Shown here piece after piece: positions 41,667 through 49,815 of a stretch of DNA of 64,000 nt; within the stretch, counting starts at the first letter, position 1, and every line of letters starts with the position of its first letter. This DNA is from Mycolicibacter sp. MU0102. GTDB lineage: Bacteria > Actinomycetota > Actinomycetes > Mycobacteriales > Mycobacteriaceae. The position numbers and the translations under genes were made by a program. Location: positions 992,001-1,056,000 of the forward strand of contig NZ_OY726398.1 in the NCBI RefSeq assembly GCF_963378105.1, written 5' to 3'. Below the pieces are notes generated by a model. It searched no databases. It was given only the letters and a program-made list of their open reading frames with translations, and was not told the origin of the DNA.

Positions 41667-42323
41667 ATGTTGACCCTTCGTGCGGTACTGGCCCTCGGCT
41701 GTGTCTGCCTGCTTGCCGCTTGCAGCTCCAGCCCCGCTGAGGTGTCCGCCGACATCGACAAGGTGGTCGACCTCAAGTCGTCCTTCGGCCCGGAATACGA
41801 GGTCAAGGGCATTCCGCGCACCGGAATCGACCCGAAACTCCTGGCTGGCACCGCGCTGCCGCCGGGGCTGACCTTCGATCCGGCCGACTGCTCGAAGTTC
41901 GCCATCAGCCAGCAGCTGCCGCAGGGTGTGCAAGGCAACATGGCTGCCGTCGCCGCCGAGGGCCAGGGCAACCGGTTCATCACCATCGCCCTGGAGACCT
42001 CCGAACCGGTTCCGGTCAGTGAGCCGGGCCGCACCTGCCGGCGGATCGGCTTCTCCGGTCCCCAGATGCGCGGCCTGATCGAAACCGTCGACGTGCCGCA
42101 CATTGACGGGGTCAAGACCCTGGGCGTGCACCGGCTGATCGAGGCCGTCGCCGGTGGCAAGTCCCGCATCGGTGAGCTGTACAACTACTCGGCCTACTTC
42201 GGGCCCTACCAGGTGCTGGTCACCGCGAACCCGCTGGTGCAGCCGGGCAAGCCCATCACGCCAGTCGACACCGCCCGGGCCCGCGAGCTGTTGGTGGCCG
42301 CGGTCGACGCGATCCGGAACTAG
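41667..42323 (+). CDS. DUF5642-like lipoprotein
   Basis: 218-residue lipoprotein with signal peptide LTLRAVLALGCVCLLAACSSS and lipobox LAAC (lipidated Cys near residue 19). The mature part has the DUF5642 pattern LPPGLTFDPADCSKFAISQQLP and VTANPLVQPGKPITPVDTARARELL. It corresponds by position to Rv0999. ATG at 41667 chosen over an upstream in-frame TTG. Function unknown; probably membrane-anchored outside the cell. Confidence 0.82.
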   Translation: MLTLRAVLALGCVCLLAACSSSPAEVSADIDKVVDLKSSFGPEYEVKGIPRTGIDPKLLAGTALPPGLTFDPADCSKFAISQQLPQGVQGNMAAVAAEGQGNRFITIALETSEPVPVSEPGRTCRRIGFSGPQMRGLIETVDVPHIDGVKTLGVHRLIEAVAGGKSRIGELYNYSAYFGPYQVLVTANPLVQPGKPITPVDTARARELLVAAVDAIRN

Positions 42324-42332
42324 CGCGTTCGG

Positions 42333-42932
42333 CTAGCGCACGCCGCGCGGGCGGAATTGAATGCTGATCCGCGGGCCGGTGGGTGTCGCCGTCTTGGGAA
42401 TTGAGTGCTCCCACGTCCGCTGACACGAGCCGCCCATCACCACCAGGTCGCCGTGGTGTTGTGCCAAACGCAGGGCCGCGCCGCCCCCGCGCGGGCGCAG
42501 GGCCAGTGTGCGGGTGGCGCCGACGCTGACAATCGCGACCATGGTGTCCTGCCTGGCGCCGCGGCCGATGGTGTCTCCGTGCCAGGCCACGCTGTCGCCC
42601 CCGTGGCGGTACAGGCACAACCCGACCGTGGTGAACGGCTCGCCGAGCTCCCCGGCGTAGATGTCGTTGAGCCGGCGGCGCAGCTTGGCGATCGCCGGGT
42701 GCGGCGCCGCTCCGGTCGCCAGGTCGTGGAAGCTCACCAGTCTGGGGACGTCGAGCACCCGGTCATACATCCGGCGGCGTTCGGCCCGCCAGGGAATGAC
42801 CGACTGCAGCTCGCTGACCAGTTCGCTGCTTTCCTCCGAGAGCCAGCCCGGCCGAACGTCGAGCCAGGCGCCCTCACCGAGCTGTCGGCGTTCGCTGAGG
42901 TCGAACAGCGACTCCTGTACCGGTATCGCCAC
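42333..42932 (-). CDS. AlkB-like 2-oxoglutarate/Fe(II) dioxygenase
   Basis: 199-residue AlkB-family protein. The facial triad motif is VAWHGDTIG (HxD; about residues 112-120) with the distal His in QRTWEHSIPK and the 2-oxoglutarate Arg in PRISIQFRPR at the C-terminus. It demethylates alkylated DNA or RNA. Matches Rv1000c. The GTG start was used. Convergent with the Rv0999-like gene. Confidence 0.9.
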   Translation of the reverse strand: MAIPVQESLFDLSERRQLGEGAWLDVRPGWLSEESSELVSELQSVIPWRAERRRMYDRVLDVPRLVSFHDLATGAAPHPAIAKLRRRLNDIYAGELGEPFTTVGLCLYRHGGDSVAWHGDTIGRGARQDTMVAIVSVGATRTLALRPRGGGAALRLAQHHGDLVVMGGSCQRTWEHSIPKTATPTGPRISIQFRPRGVR

Positions 42933-42964
42933 GGCCGCAGTTTATCGCACATCCGTTCGATTCG

Positions 42965-43028
42965 TCGAGATTGCCGTGAGGGTTGTGCCGGTCCGGGCGG
43001 CGATCACAGCCCTGGCGGCAATCTCAAG
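42965..43028. repeat. palindromic element copy A (right side of the DUF559 cassette)
   Basis: Arms GAGATTGCCG (42967-42976) and CGGCAATCTC (43016-43025) with an inner stem (TGAGGGTTGTG/CACAGCCCTGG, imperfect) form a hairpin of about 22 pairs. It shares TCGAGATTGC and CAGCCCTGG-GCAATCTC with copy B at 43903-43961, in the same orientation. Its right half codes for the last residues and stop of the DUF559 protein. Confidence 0.75.
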
Positions 43029-43858
43029 TTCGACCGTCGCGCAAGGGCCTCACGAGCGCGCGCGACGACGACAGCAGGGTGGTCCTCCTTGATCACCCTG
43101 ATCACCCACCATCCGAGGTCTCGAATCATCTCGCCACGGCGGACGTCTTTCGCATACTGCCGCCGGTCGGTTCGATGGTGCTCTCCGTCGTATTCGACGG
43201 CAACCATCGCGTCCCGCCATCCCATGTCCAGGTAAGCCACACAGGCGCCGTCGCCGACACGTATCTGGGTAACCGGCGGGGTGAGCCCACCGTCGATCAG
43301 CACCATCCGCAACCAGCTCTCCTTCGGTGACTCGGCACCGCTGTCCATCAGTTCGAGCGCGACTTTCGATCGGCGCAGTCCTCGAGCCCCCGAGCGACGT
43401 TTGGCCAACAGCAGGGCTTCGCGGGCACCCACGCCGGTGGCACGGCTCAACGAATCGAGGTGCCGCACGGCCAGGTCACGGGGTAGATGCCGGCCGAGGT
43501 CCAGAGCGGTACGCGCCGGGCCGGTCACCAGCATCCCGTCGATGTCGACCAGCTCGTCGGCGTCGATGCGCTCGTTGCGCACGATGATTCCCGTCGGTGG
43601 CCGTCCGTTGCGCCAGATCATCTCGATCGGCGTAGTCGCGTCGACCCATCGGGCGCCGTGCAGTGCCGCCGCGGCACGGCCCGCGATCACGCCCTTGCGC
43701 CCCGACCACAGCCAGGCGCCGACGGTATTGGCGCGCAAGGTCGGTTGCACTTCCTTTGGCAGGTAGACGTCGGGAAAGAGCGCGGAGTAGTTCCACCGCA
43801 AGGTGCCGCGAGTGAGGCCGCCGGCGAGCGCCTCGGTTCCCTTGAATACCTCGAACAT
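43004..43858 (-). CDS. DUF559 nuclease-fold protein (AbiEi-like N-terminus)
   Basis: 284-residue protein. Residues about 1-110 have a winged-helix-like start (FEVFKGTEALAGGLTRGTLRWNY). Residues about 110-200 resemble AbiEi-type regulators with TGPARTALDLGRHLPRDLAVRHLD. Residues about 195-284 are a DUF559 domain of the PD-(D/E)xK/Vsr fold: ESWLRMVLIDGGL, YLDMGWRD, VAVEYDGEHHRTDRRQYAKDVRR (E, D, ExD residues present). A DNA endonuclease activity is plausible. The ATG at 43858 is used; the frame extends upstream into copy B. Bracketed by palindromes A and B. Confidence 0.75.
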   Translation of the reverse strand: MFEVFKGTEALAGGLTRGTLRWNYSALFPDVYLPKEVQPTLRANTVGAWLWSGRKGVIAGRAAAALHGARWVDATTPIEMIWRNGRPPTGIIVRNERIDADELVDIDGMLVTGPARTALDLGRHLPRDLAVRHLDSLSRATGVGAREALLLAKRRSGARGLRRSKVALELMDSGAESPKESWLRMVLIDGGLTPPVTQIRVGDGACVAYLDMGWRDAMVAVEYDGEHHRTDRRQYAKDVRRGEMIRDLGWWVIRVIKEDHPAVVVARAREALARRSNLRLPPGL

Positions 43859-43902
43859 GGGTCGATGTTGATGTGCGGCACCGACATTTAGGGGCCCGCG
43901 CG

Positions 43903-43961
43903 TCGAGATTGCGCATACGGCTGTGGATAAGCTCCGCCAGCAGCCCTGGGCGCAATCTCGA
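43903..43961. repeat. palindromic element copy B (left side of the DUF559 cassette)
   Basis: Perfect 12-base arms TCGAGATTGCGC (43903-43914) and GCGCAATCTCGA (43950-43961), with an inner GGCTG/CAGCC pair (43919-43923, 43941-43945). Located 45 bases before the DUF559 start codon. Same orientation and shared motifs as copy A, 938 bases away. Confidence 0.8.
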
Positions 43962-43984
43962 GGACCGGGCACTGGCCAATGGCG

Positions 43985-45544
43985 CTACGACCAGCTGGGC
44001 AGCCAGATCTCCATGTTCCAGGTCGCGGGGGAGATCGGCACCCCGGTCAGAATCGGATACAGCCAGGCGAAGTTGGTCAGCACCAGCGCCACGTAGCTTG
44101 CCACCGCAAGCAGCCCGAGCGCCCAGCGCTCCTCGGTACGGGTTCTGCCGTCGTTGATGATGTCGACACAGATCAGGGCAAGCAGCATCGCCAAGAACGG
44201 AGCCATCGGCACCGCGTAGAAGAAGTACATCTGCCGCCCGATGTCGGCGAACCACGGCAGCCAGCCCGCGCAGTAGCCCACCAGCGCCGCGGCGTAGCGC
44301 CAGTCGTGGCGCACCAGGCTGCGCCACAACGCGTAGCCCAGCACCGGCACGGCCAGCCACCACATCGCCGGCGTGCCCACCAGCATCACCGCCTTGACGC
44401 AGGACTGTGCTCCGCAGCCGGGAACGTCGTGCTGGTCGATCGCGTAGAGCACTGGGCGCAGCGACATCGGCCACGTCCACGGCTTGGACTCCCACGGGTG
44501 GTGATTTCCGGCGGCATTCGTCAGTCCGGCATGGAAGTGATACGCCTGATAGGTGTAGTGCCACAACGAGCGCAGCGCGTCGGGAATCGGGAAACGACTC
44601 TCGAATCCGATCGACTGGCCGACCTCGTGGCGGTCCACGCCGGTCTCGGAAGCGAACCACGGAGCATACGACGCCAGGTACACGCCGAACGGGATGAGCA
44701 CCATCGCGTACACGGTGGGGACGACGTCGCGGCGCAGCGTCCCCAACCACGGCCGGCGCACCCGGTACTGCCGGCGGGCGGCCACGTCGAATGCCAGCGA
44801 CATCGCGCCGAAGAACACCACGAAGTACAGGCCGGACCACTTGGTGGCGCACGCCAAGCCGAGCAGCACCCCGGCGCCGAAACGCCACCAACGCACGCCC
44901 AGGCGAGGGCCCCAGGGGGTCGCGCCGCAGCGCCCGTCGGTCAGCACGGTGTGCATGCGCATTCGCACCTGGTCGCGATCGACGATCAATGCCCCGAACG
45001 CGGCCACCACGAAAAACGTCAGGAAGCCGTCCAACAGCGCCGTGCGCGCCGCGACGAAACTGACCCCGTCGCCCACCAGCAGCAGCCCGGCGATCCCGCC
45101 GGCCAGCGTCGAGCGGGTCATGCGCCGCACGATCCGCACCAGCAGCGCGATCGCCAGCACGCCGAGCAGCGCGCTGGTGAACCGCCAGCCCAGCCCGTTG
45201 TAGCCGAACAGCGCCTCACCGAAAGCGATCAGCTGCTTGCCCACCGGCGGGTGCACCACCAGGCCGTAGCCGGGATTGTCCTCGACGCCGTGGTTGTGCA
45301 GCATCTGCCAGGCCTGTGGCGCGTAGTGCTTCTCGTCGAAGATCGGCGTGCCGGCGTCGGTCGGGGTGTACAGGTTCGAAAAACGGGTCACCGCGGCCAG
45401 CAGCGTCACCGCCGCGGTGACGGCCCAGCCCCGGACTCGGTCGGTCGGGCCGAAATCGGCGACCGGCACCAGCAGCCCCGGGCTGATCACCGGAGCAGTG
45501 CGCTCCGGCGCGGCCGCGAGCCTGGTAGCGGTCGGAGCGCTCAT
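43985..45544 (-). CDS. pmt: protein O-mannosyltransferase
   Basis: 519-residue GT39 membrane protein (dolichyl-phosphate-mannose-protein mannosyltransferase). It has about ten hydrophobic helices and the catalytic DE pair in GTPIFDEKHYAPQAWQMLHN near the N-terminal luminal loop, plus the C-terminal SPATWNMEIWLPSW. It mannosylates secreted proteins at Ser/Thr using polyprenyl-phosphate mannose. Matches Rv1002c. ATG at 45544; the frame remains open far upstream through the antisense strand of rsmI and pabB, which is not coding. Confidence 0.94.
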   Translation of the reverse strand: MSAPTATRLAAAPERTAPVISPGLLVPVADFGPTDRVRGWAVTAAVTLLAAVTRFSNLYTPTDAGTPIFDEKHYAPQAWQMLHNHGVEDNPGYGLVVHPPVGKQLIAFGEALFGYNGLGWRFTSALLGVLAIALLVRIVRRMTRSTLAGGIAGLLLVGDGVSFVAARTALLDGFLTFFVVAAFGALIVDRDQVRMRMHTVLTDGRCGATPWGPRLGVRWWRFGAGVLLGLACATKWSGLYFVVFFGAMSLAFDVAARRQYRVRRPWLGTLRRDVVPTVYAMVLIPFGVYLASYAPWFASETGVDRHEVGQSIGFESRFPIPDALRSLWHYTYQAYHFHAGLTNAAGNHHPWESKPWTWPMSLRPVLYAIDQHDVPGCGAQSCVKAVMLVGTPAMWWLAVPVLGYALWRSLVRHDWRYAAALVGYCAGWLPWFADIGRQMYFFYAVPMAPFLAMLLALICVDIINDGRTRTEERWALGLLAVASYVALVLTNFAWLYPILTGVPISPATWNMEIWLPSWS

Positions 45545-45568
45545 TCCGACGATCGTAGGCTGTGCGCC

Positions 45569-46405
45569 ATGCCCGATGGTCGATTGCTGCTGGGTGCCAC
45601 CCCGTTGGGCCAGCCCGGTGACGCGTCGTCGCGGCTGGTCGAAGCGCTGAGCACCGCCGACATAGTGGCCGCCGAGGACACCCGACGGGTGCGGACGCTG
45701 GCCAAGTCCCTCGATGTGCAGATCGCCGGCCGGGTGGTCAGTCTGTTCGACGCCAACGAGGCGACGCGGGTGCCGACGCTGCTTGCCGAGATCGAGGCCG
45801 GGGCCACCGTGCTGGTGGTCAGCGACGCCGGGATGCCGCTGATCAGCGACCCGGGCCACCGCCTGGTGTCCGCCTGCGCCGAGGCCGGGCTGGCGGTGAC
45901 CTGCCTGCCCGGGCCGTCGGCGGTGACGACCGCCCTGGCACTGTCCGGGCTGGCCTCGGAACGGTTCTGCTTCGAGGGCTTCGCGCCCCGCAAGCAGGCG
46001 GCGAGACGGGCGTGGCTTGCCTCGCTGGCCGACGAACGGCGTACGTGCGTGTTCTTCGAGTCGCGGCGGCGGTTGGCCGACTGCCTGCGTGACGCGGTCG
46101 ACGAACTCGGCGGGGACCGTCGCGCGGTGGTCTGCCGGGAGCTGACCAAGACCCACGAAGAGGTGCTGCGTGGGACGCTGGCCGAGCTGGCCGACTGGGC
46201 CGTCGACGGCGTGCTGGGGGAGATCACCGTGGTATTGGCGGGGGCGATCCCGCGTGCCGACCTGGCGACGTTGGTGGCCGAGGTGAACAGGCTGGCGGGC
46301 GAGGGCATGCGGGTCAAGGACGCCTGCGCGCAGGTGATCGCCGACGTGCCCGCCGCGGTGTCGCGACGCGAGCTTTACGACGCGGTGCTGCGTTCCCGGG
46401 AATGA
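45569..46405 (+). CDS. rsmI: 16S rRNA (cytidine(1402)-2'-O)-methyltransferase
   Basis: 278-residue RsmI family protein. Signature motifs are LLLGATPLGQPGDASSRLVEAL, AAEDTRRVRTL, LVVSDAGMPLISDPGHRLV and LPGPSAVTTALALSGL. It 2'-O-methylates C1402 of 16S rRNA using SAM. Corresponds to Rv1003. ATG at 45569 lies 24 bases from the divergent pmt start, so the mRNA probably has a short or no leader. The 3' end overlaps pabB by 31 bases. Confidence 0.94.
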   Translation: MPDGRLLLGATPLGQPGDASSRLVEALSTADIVAAEDTRRVRTLAKSLDVQIAGRVVSLFDANEATRVPTLLAEIEAGATVLVVSDAGMPLISDPGHRLVSACAEAGLAVTCLPGPSAVTTALALSGLASERFCFEGFAPRKQAARRAWLASLADERRTCVFFESRRRLADCLRDAVDELGGDRRAVVCRELTKTHEEVLRGTLAELADWAVDGVLGEITVVLAGAIPRADLATLVAEVNRLAGEGMRVKDACAQVIADVPAAVSRRELYDAVLRSRE

Positions 46406-47628
46406 CCATCGGCGACGATCGGAGCGGCCTTGTGCAGACACTCCTGCCACTCGGCGTCGACGTCGGAGTCCGCGGTGATCCCGCCGCCGACCCCCAGCAC
46501 CGCGCCGCCGGTGGCGTCGAACTCTACGGTGCGGATCGCGACGTTGAGTTCGCAGCCGGCCATCGGTGACGCCAACCCCACCGTGCCGCAGTAGGTGCCG
46601 CGCCGCGACGATTCCCACTGCGAAAGTAATTGGCGGGCACGGTGTTTGGGGGTTCCTGTCACCGACGCGGGCGGGAAGGTGGCATCTAGCAACTCCGCCA
46701 TGGCCAGCTGCTCGGGCACTCGGGCCGAGACTGTGGACACCAGATGCCACACACCCGGGGCGGGCCGCACCGCCAAGAGTTCGGGCACGGTGACCGTGCC
46801 GGTGATCGCCACGCGGCCCAGGTCGTTGCGGACCAGGTCCACGATCATGATGTTCTCCGCGACGTCCTTGGTCGACGCACGCAGCGCCGACGGGCGGGCA
46901 TACAGCGGCAGGGTGCCTTTGATCGGGCTGGAGTCCACCACCTGACCGCGACGGCGCAGGAACAGCTCCGGTGACAGCGAGGCCACCGCGCCCCAGCCGC
47001 CCGCCACGTAGGCGGCACGGGCCGGGCCGGTGCGCGCCACCGCGTCGGCGAAGAAGTCCAGCGGGGCTCCGGTGACGGTTCCGGTAAACCGGGTGCACAC
47101 GCAGGCCTGATACACCTCGCCGGACCGGATGGCCTCGAGGCAGGCCAGCACTCCGGAACGGTGCGCTTGACGGTCCGGGGTCTCCCAGTAGATGCGGCAT
47201 CCGCGGGCCGGGGCGGGAATCGTCAGCGCCTCGGCCAGCCAGCTCGGCATGGCCGCGCCGGACAGGCTTTCGAACCACCACTGTCCCGCTTCGTCCTGAC
47301 GCAGCACGCAGTCGGTCCAGCCGCCGGCAGCCTCCGGGATGCGAGGCCCCAGGCCGTCGGCGCCGGCATCGGGGTAGGACAGATAGCCGATCCAGCCGCC
47401 ACCCACCACGCCGGACTGCGCACCAGGGGCGGGCCCATTCGGCACGTCAAACACCTCGCCGGGGCGGACCGGCTCGACGGCCACGCTGGGCGCGATCACC
47501 GCTGGCGACCCGAACCACTCGCCGGTCAAAGCGGCCGGCGACGGCAGCCCATGCCGGTCGGTGGCAACGCCGACCCGACGCAGCACCTCCGGTGCCGCTC
47601 CCAAATCGCCGAGCCGCTCGATCCGCAC
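46375..47628 (-). CDS. pabB: aminodeoxychorismate synthase component I
   Basis: 417-residue chorismate-binding enzyme. The C-terminal catalytic region includes SSPIKGTLPLYARPS (PIKGT Lys), MIVDLVRNDLGRVAITGTVTVPELL and FPPASVTGTPKHRARQLL, characteristic of PabB. It makes 4-amino-4-deoxychorismate for folate synthesis. Matches pabB (Rv1005c). Convergent with rsmI, overlapping by 31 bases. Confidence 0.93.
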   Translation of the reverse strand: MRIERLGDLGAAPEVLRRVGVATDRHGLPSPAALTGEWFGSPAVIAPSVAVEPVRPGEVFDVPNGPAPGAQSGVVGGGWIGYLSYPDAGADGLGPRIPEAAGGWTDCVLRQDEAGQWWFESLSGAAMPSWLAEALTIPAPARGCRIYWETPDRQAHRSGVLACLEAIRSGEVYQACVCTRFTGTVTGAPLDFFADAVARTGPARAAYVAGGWGAVASLSPELFLRRRGQVVDSSPIKGTLPLYARPSALRASTKDVAENIMIVDLVRNDLGRVAITGTVTVPELLAVRPAPGVWHLVSTVSARVPEQLAMAELLDATFPPASVTGTPKHRARQLLSQWESSRRGTYCGTVGLASPMAGCELNVAIRTVEFDATGGAVLGVGGGITADSDVDAEWQECLHKAAPIVADGHSRERSTAS

Positions 47629-47640
47629 GGCACTAGCTTG

Positions 47641-48546
47641 TCAGACGTCCGCGCCTCGGGTGATCTCGCGGGCGGCCGCCAACGCCGCCAGCTTGTCCGG
47701 GTTGCGCATCGCGTAGAAGTTCGTGATCAGCCCGTCGACGATCTCGAAGGTGAACACGCCCTCCAGGCGGTCGCTGCTGTAGAGCAGCACCGCGGGTGCG
47801 GAGTTGCAGACACCGATGTCCACCCGGACGTCGGGCATGCGCGCTCCCTGCTGCAGCAGCCCGATGACCGTGCGGGCGACCTTGTCGGCGCCGACGATGG
47901 GCCGCCGCGCCGCGCTGGCCTTGCCGCCGCTGTCGGCGGTCCACACCACGTCGGGTGCCAGCATCGACAGCACGGTGGTGATGTCGCCGCCCGCCGCCGC
48001 GGTCATGAACTCCGCGGTCACCCGCGCGCTCTCCTCCGGGTCTATCGGGGCGTAGCGCGGGCGCCGGGCCTGCACGTGGTTGCGGGCCCGGTGCGCGACC
48101 TGACGGGCCGCGGCCGCGGATTTGCCGACCGCGGCCGCGATCTCGTCGTAGTCGAAACCGAACACTTCGCGCAGCACGAACACCGCGCGCTCCTCGGGAC
48201 GCAGCGTCTCCAGCACCACCAGCATGGCCATCGAGACCGATTCGGCCAGTACGACATCGGCCGAGGGATCGTGCTCGGTGAGCAGCAGCGGCTCGGGCAG
48301 CCACGGTCCGACGTACTCCTCGCGGCGTCGAGCGCCGGCCCGCAGTGCGTTGAGTGCCTGTCGGGTGACCAGGCTGGCCAGGTAAGCCTTGACGTCGCGG
48401 ACCTCGGCCAGGTCCACCTCGGCCCAGCGCAGGTAGCTGTCTTGCAAGACGTCGTCGGATTCGGTTGCCGAGCCCAGGATCTCGTAGGCGATCGTGAACA
48501 GCAGCGGCCGGAGCTCGGTGAACCGTTCGGCGTGTTCGCTTCTCAC
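47641..48546 (-). CDS. ECF41-type sigma factor with SnoaL-like C-terminus
   Basis: 301-residue sigma factor, SigJ-like. Sigma region 2 is LRPLLFTIAYEILGSATESDDVLQDSYLRW, region 4 is LRPEERAVFVLREVFGFDYDEIAAAVGKS (about 115-145), followed by a SnoaL-like domain (about 185-290). The C-terminal extension carries the ECF41 hallmarks NPDKL (in AMRNPDKLAAL) and a DSGGK motif, which control activity without an anti-sigma factor. GTG start overlaps the oxidoreductase stop (GTGA), so both are in one operon. Confidence 0.9.
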   Translation of the reverse strand: MRSEHAERFTELRPLLFTIAYEILGSATESDDVLQDSYLRWAEVDLAEVRDVKAYLASLVTRQALNALRAGARRREEYVGPWLPEPLLLTEHDPSADVVLAESVSMAMLVVLETLRPEERAVFVLREVFGFDYDEIAAAVGKSAAAARQVAHRARNHVQARRPRYAPIDPEESARVTAEFMTAAAGGDITTVLSMLAPDVVWTADSGGKASAARRPIVGADKVARTVIGLLQQGARMPDVRVDIGVCNSAPAVLLYSSDRLEGVFTFEIVDGLITNFYAMRNPDKLAALAAAREITRGADV

Positions 48547-49718
48547 ACCGCAGCCCCCCGTTCCGATTGGCCCTGTGCGACCTGGGCCGCCCGGGCGCCG
48601 GCCTTCATCCAACGGTACGAGCCCGGCTTGGCCGCCTCGCCCCGAATCCACTTCACCGTGTACTTGCAGATCGACTCCTTGACCACGGCGCCAAGCCGGC
48701 CGCCGACGAACGCCTTGATCGGAGTGTCGTCGCGGCGCGACAACTGCACGGTCGCCGCATCGCGCCCCACACTGATGCACTGGGCGGCGAACGCCTGGTC
48801 CACTGCGACCGGTGAGGTGCCGGCGATGCGAGCCAACACGGTGTTGGCGGCCTGGGCGCCCAGCGGCAGGGCGGCCTGGCAGCTCATCCGCAGCGGCTGG
48901 CCCGAGGGGGCGACGGCATCCCCGGCCGCCATGATCCACGGGTTGTCGACACTGGTCAGGGTTTCGTCGGTGAGCAGCCGTCCCAACGCGTCGGTGGCCA
49001 GTCCACTGGCCGCGGCCAGGTCCGGCACGCCGAAGCCCGCCGTCCAGACCGTCACCGCGCTGGGCAGCACGGTGCCATCACGCAGCACCAGAGCGTCGGC
49101 GCGCACTTCGGCGACGACCGCCTCGCGCACGTCGACACCCAGCTTGCGCAGTGCCTTGGCCACCGATCGCCGGCCCGCCGCGTGCAGTGACGGTCCGAGC
49201 ATCTCGCCGCAGACCAGGGTCACCGGCCGACCTTGGCCGGCCAGTTCGGAGGCCGCTTCGATTCCGGTCAGTCCACCGCCCACCACGGTCACCGGGGCAT
49301 CCGGCGCCACCGCGGTGAGGCGGGCCAGCAGCCGGGTCGCATGCTCCAATTCGCTGATCGAGTAGGCGAATTCGGCGGCACCGGGAACCGCCGGGGTGAT
49401 CGCCCCGGTGCTGCCCACCGCGTAGATGAGGAAGTCGTAGCGCAGGACGGTGCCCGATGCCAGCTGGATGCGCCGGTCGGCGGCGTCGATCCGGGTAGCC
49501 GAGTCGACCAGCAGCCGGACTCCGTCGCCGAGCAGCTCTGGGTAGTCGATGGTGGCCGTCCCGGTGCCGGCGACGTACTGGTGCAACCGGATCCGCTCGA
49601 CGAATGCCGGGCGCGGGTTGACCAGGGTGATGTCGACGTCCGGGTGCTGGCGCAGCCGGTTGGCGGCCAGGGTGCCGGCGTAGCCGCCGCCGATGATGAC
49701 GACTTGGATGCGGGTCAT
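48543..49718 (-). CDS. NAD(P)/FAD-dependent oxidoreductase (NDH-2-like), ECF41 partner
   Basis: 391-residue pyridine nucleotide-disulphide oxidoreductase-fold enzyme. FAD motif VVIIGGGYAGTLAANRL at the N-terminus, second dinucleotide motif VTVVGGGLTGIEAASEL near residue 150, and FAD-binding AAGDAVAP near 265. No C-terminal membrane helix. It is cotranslated with the ECF41 sigma gene, and COE-type (oxidoreductase/epimerase/carboxymuconolactone decarboxylase) genes are the known neighbours of ECF41 factors. It is preceded by a promoter matching the ECF41 consensus. Confidence 0.88.
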   Translation of the reverse strand: MTRIQVVIIGGGYAGTLAANRLRQHPDVDITLVNPRPAFVERIRLHQYVAGTGTATIDYPELLGDGVRLLVDSATRIDAADRRIQLASGTVLRYDFLIYAVGSTGAITPAVPGAAEFAYSISELEHATRLLARLTAVAPDAPVTVVGGGLTGIEAASELAGQGRPVTLVCGEMLGPSLHAAGRRSVAKALRKLGVDVREAVVAEVRADALVLRDGTVLPSAVTVWTAGFGVPDLAAASGLATDALGRLLTDETLTSVDNPWIMAAGDAVAPSGQPLRMSCQAALPLGAQAANTVLARIAGTSPVAVDQAFAAQCISVGRDAATVQLSRRDDTPIKAFVGGRLGAVVKESICKYTVKWIRGEAAKPGSYRWMKAGARAAQVAQGQSERGAAV

Positions 49719-49754
49719 GAGGTGCTCCTGTCTCCTAAGGGGTTATGCCCTCAA

Positions 49755-49781
49755 GACACCGCGCGCCCGTCAGATGTGACA
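49755..49781 (-). promoter_or_regulatory. ECF41-type promoter upstream of the oxidoreductase-sigma operon
   Basis: On the minus strand TGTCACA (49781-49775) is followed after exactly 16 bases by TGTC (49758-49755). The published ECF41 consensus is TGTCACA-N16-CGTC, so the -35 is exact and the -10 differs at one base. It lies 37 bases before the oxidoreductase ATG, predicting autoregulation by the encoded sigma factor. Confidence 0.7.
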
Positions 49782-49815
49782 GCTTGTGGCCCAGATCACT
49801 GGCGCGTCTTCGCGC

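Noticed and set aside
43985..47281. 1098-codon open frame on the minus strand reaching far upstream of pmt
   Set aside because: Upstream of the pmt ATG at 45544 it runs antisense to rsmI and through pabB in another frame; the translation is Arg/Gly/Ala-rich low complexity, typical of high-GC shadow frames.
47161..49365. 734-codon plus-strand open frame
   Set aside because: Antisense to pabB, the ECF41 gene and the oxidoreductase gene; no domain pattern.
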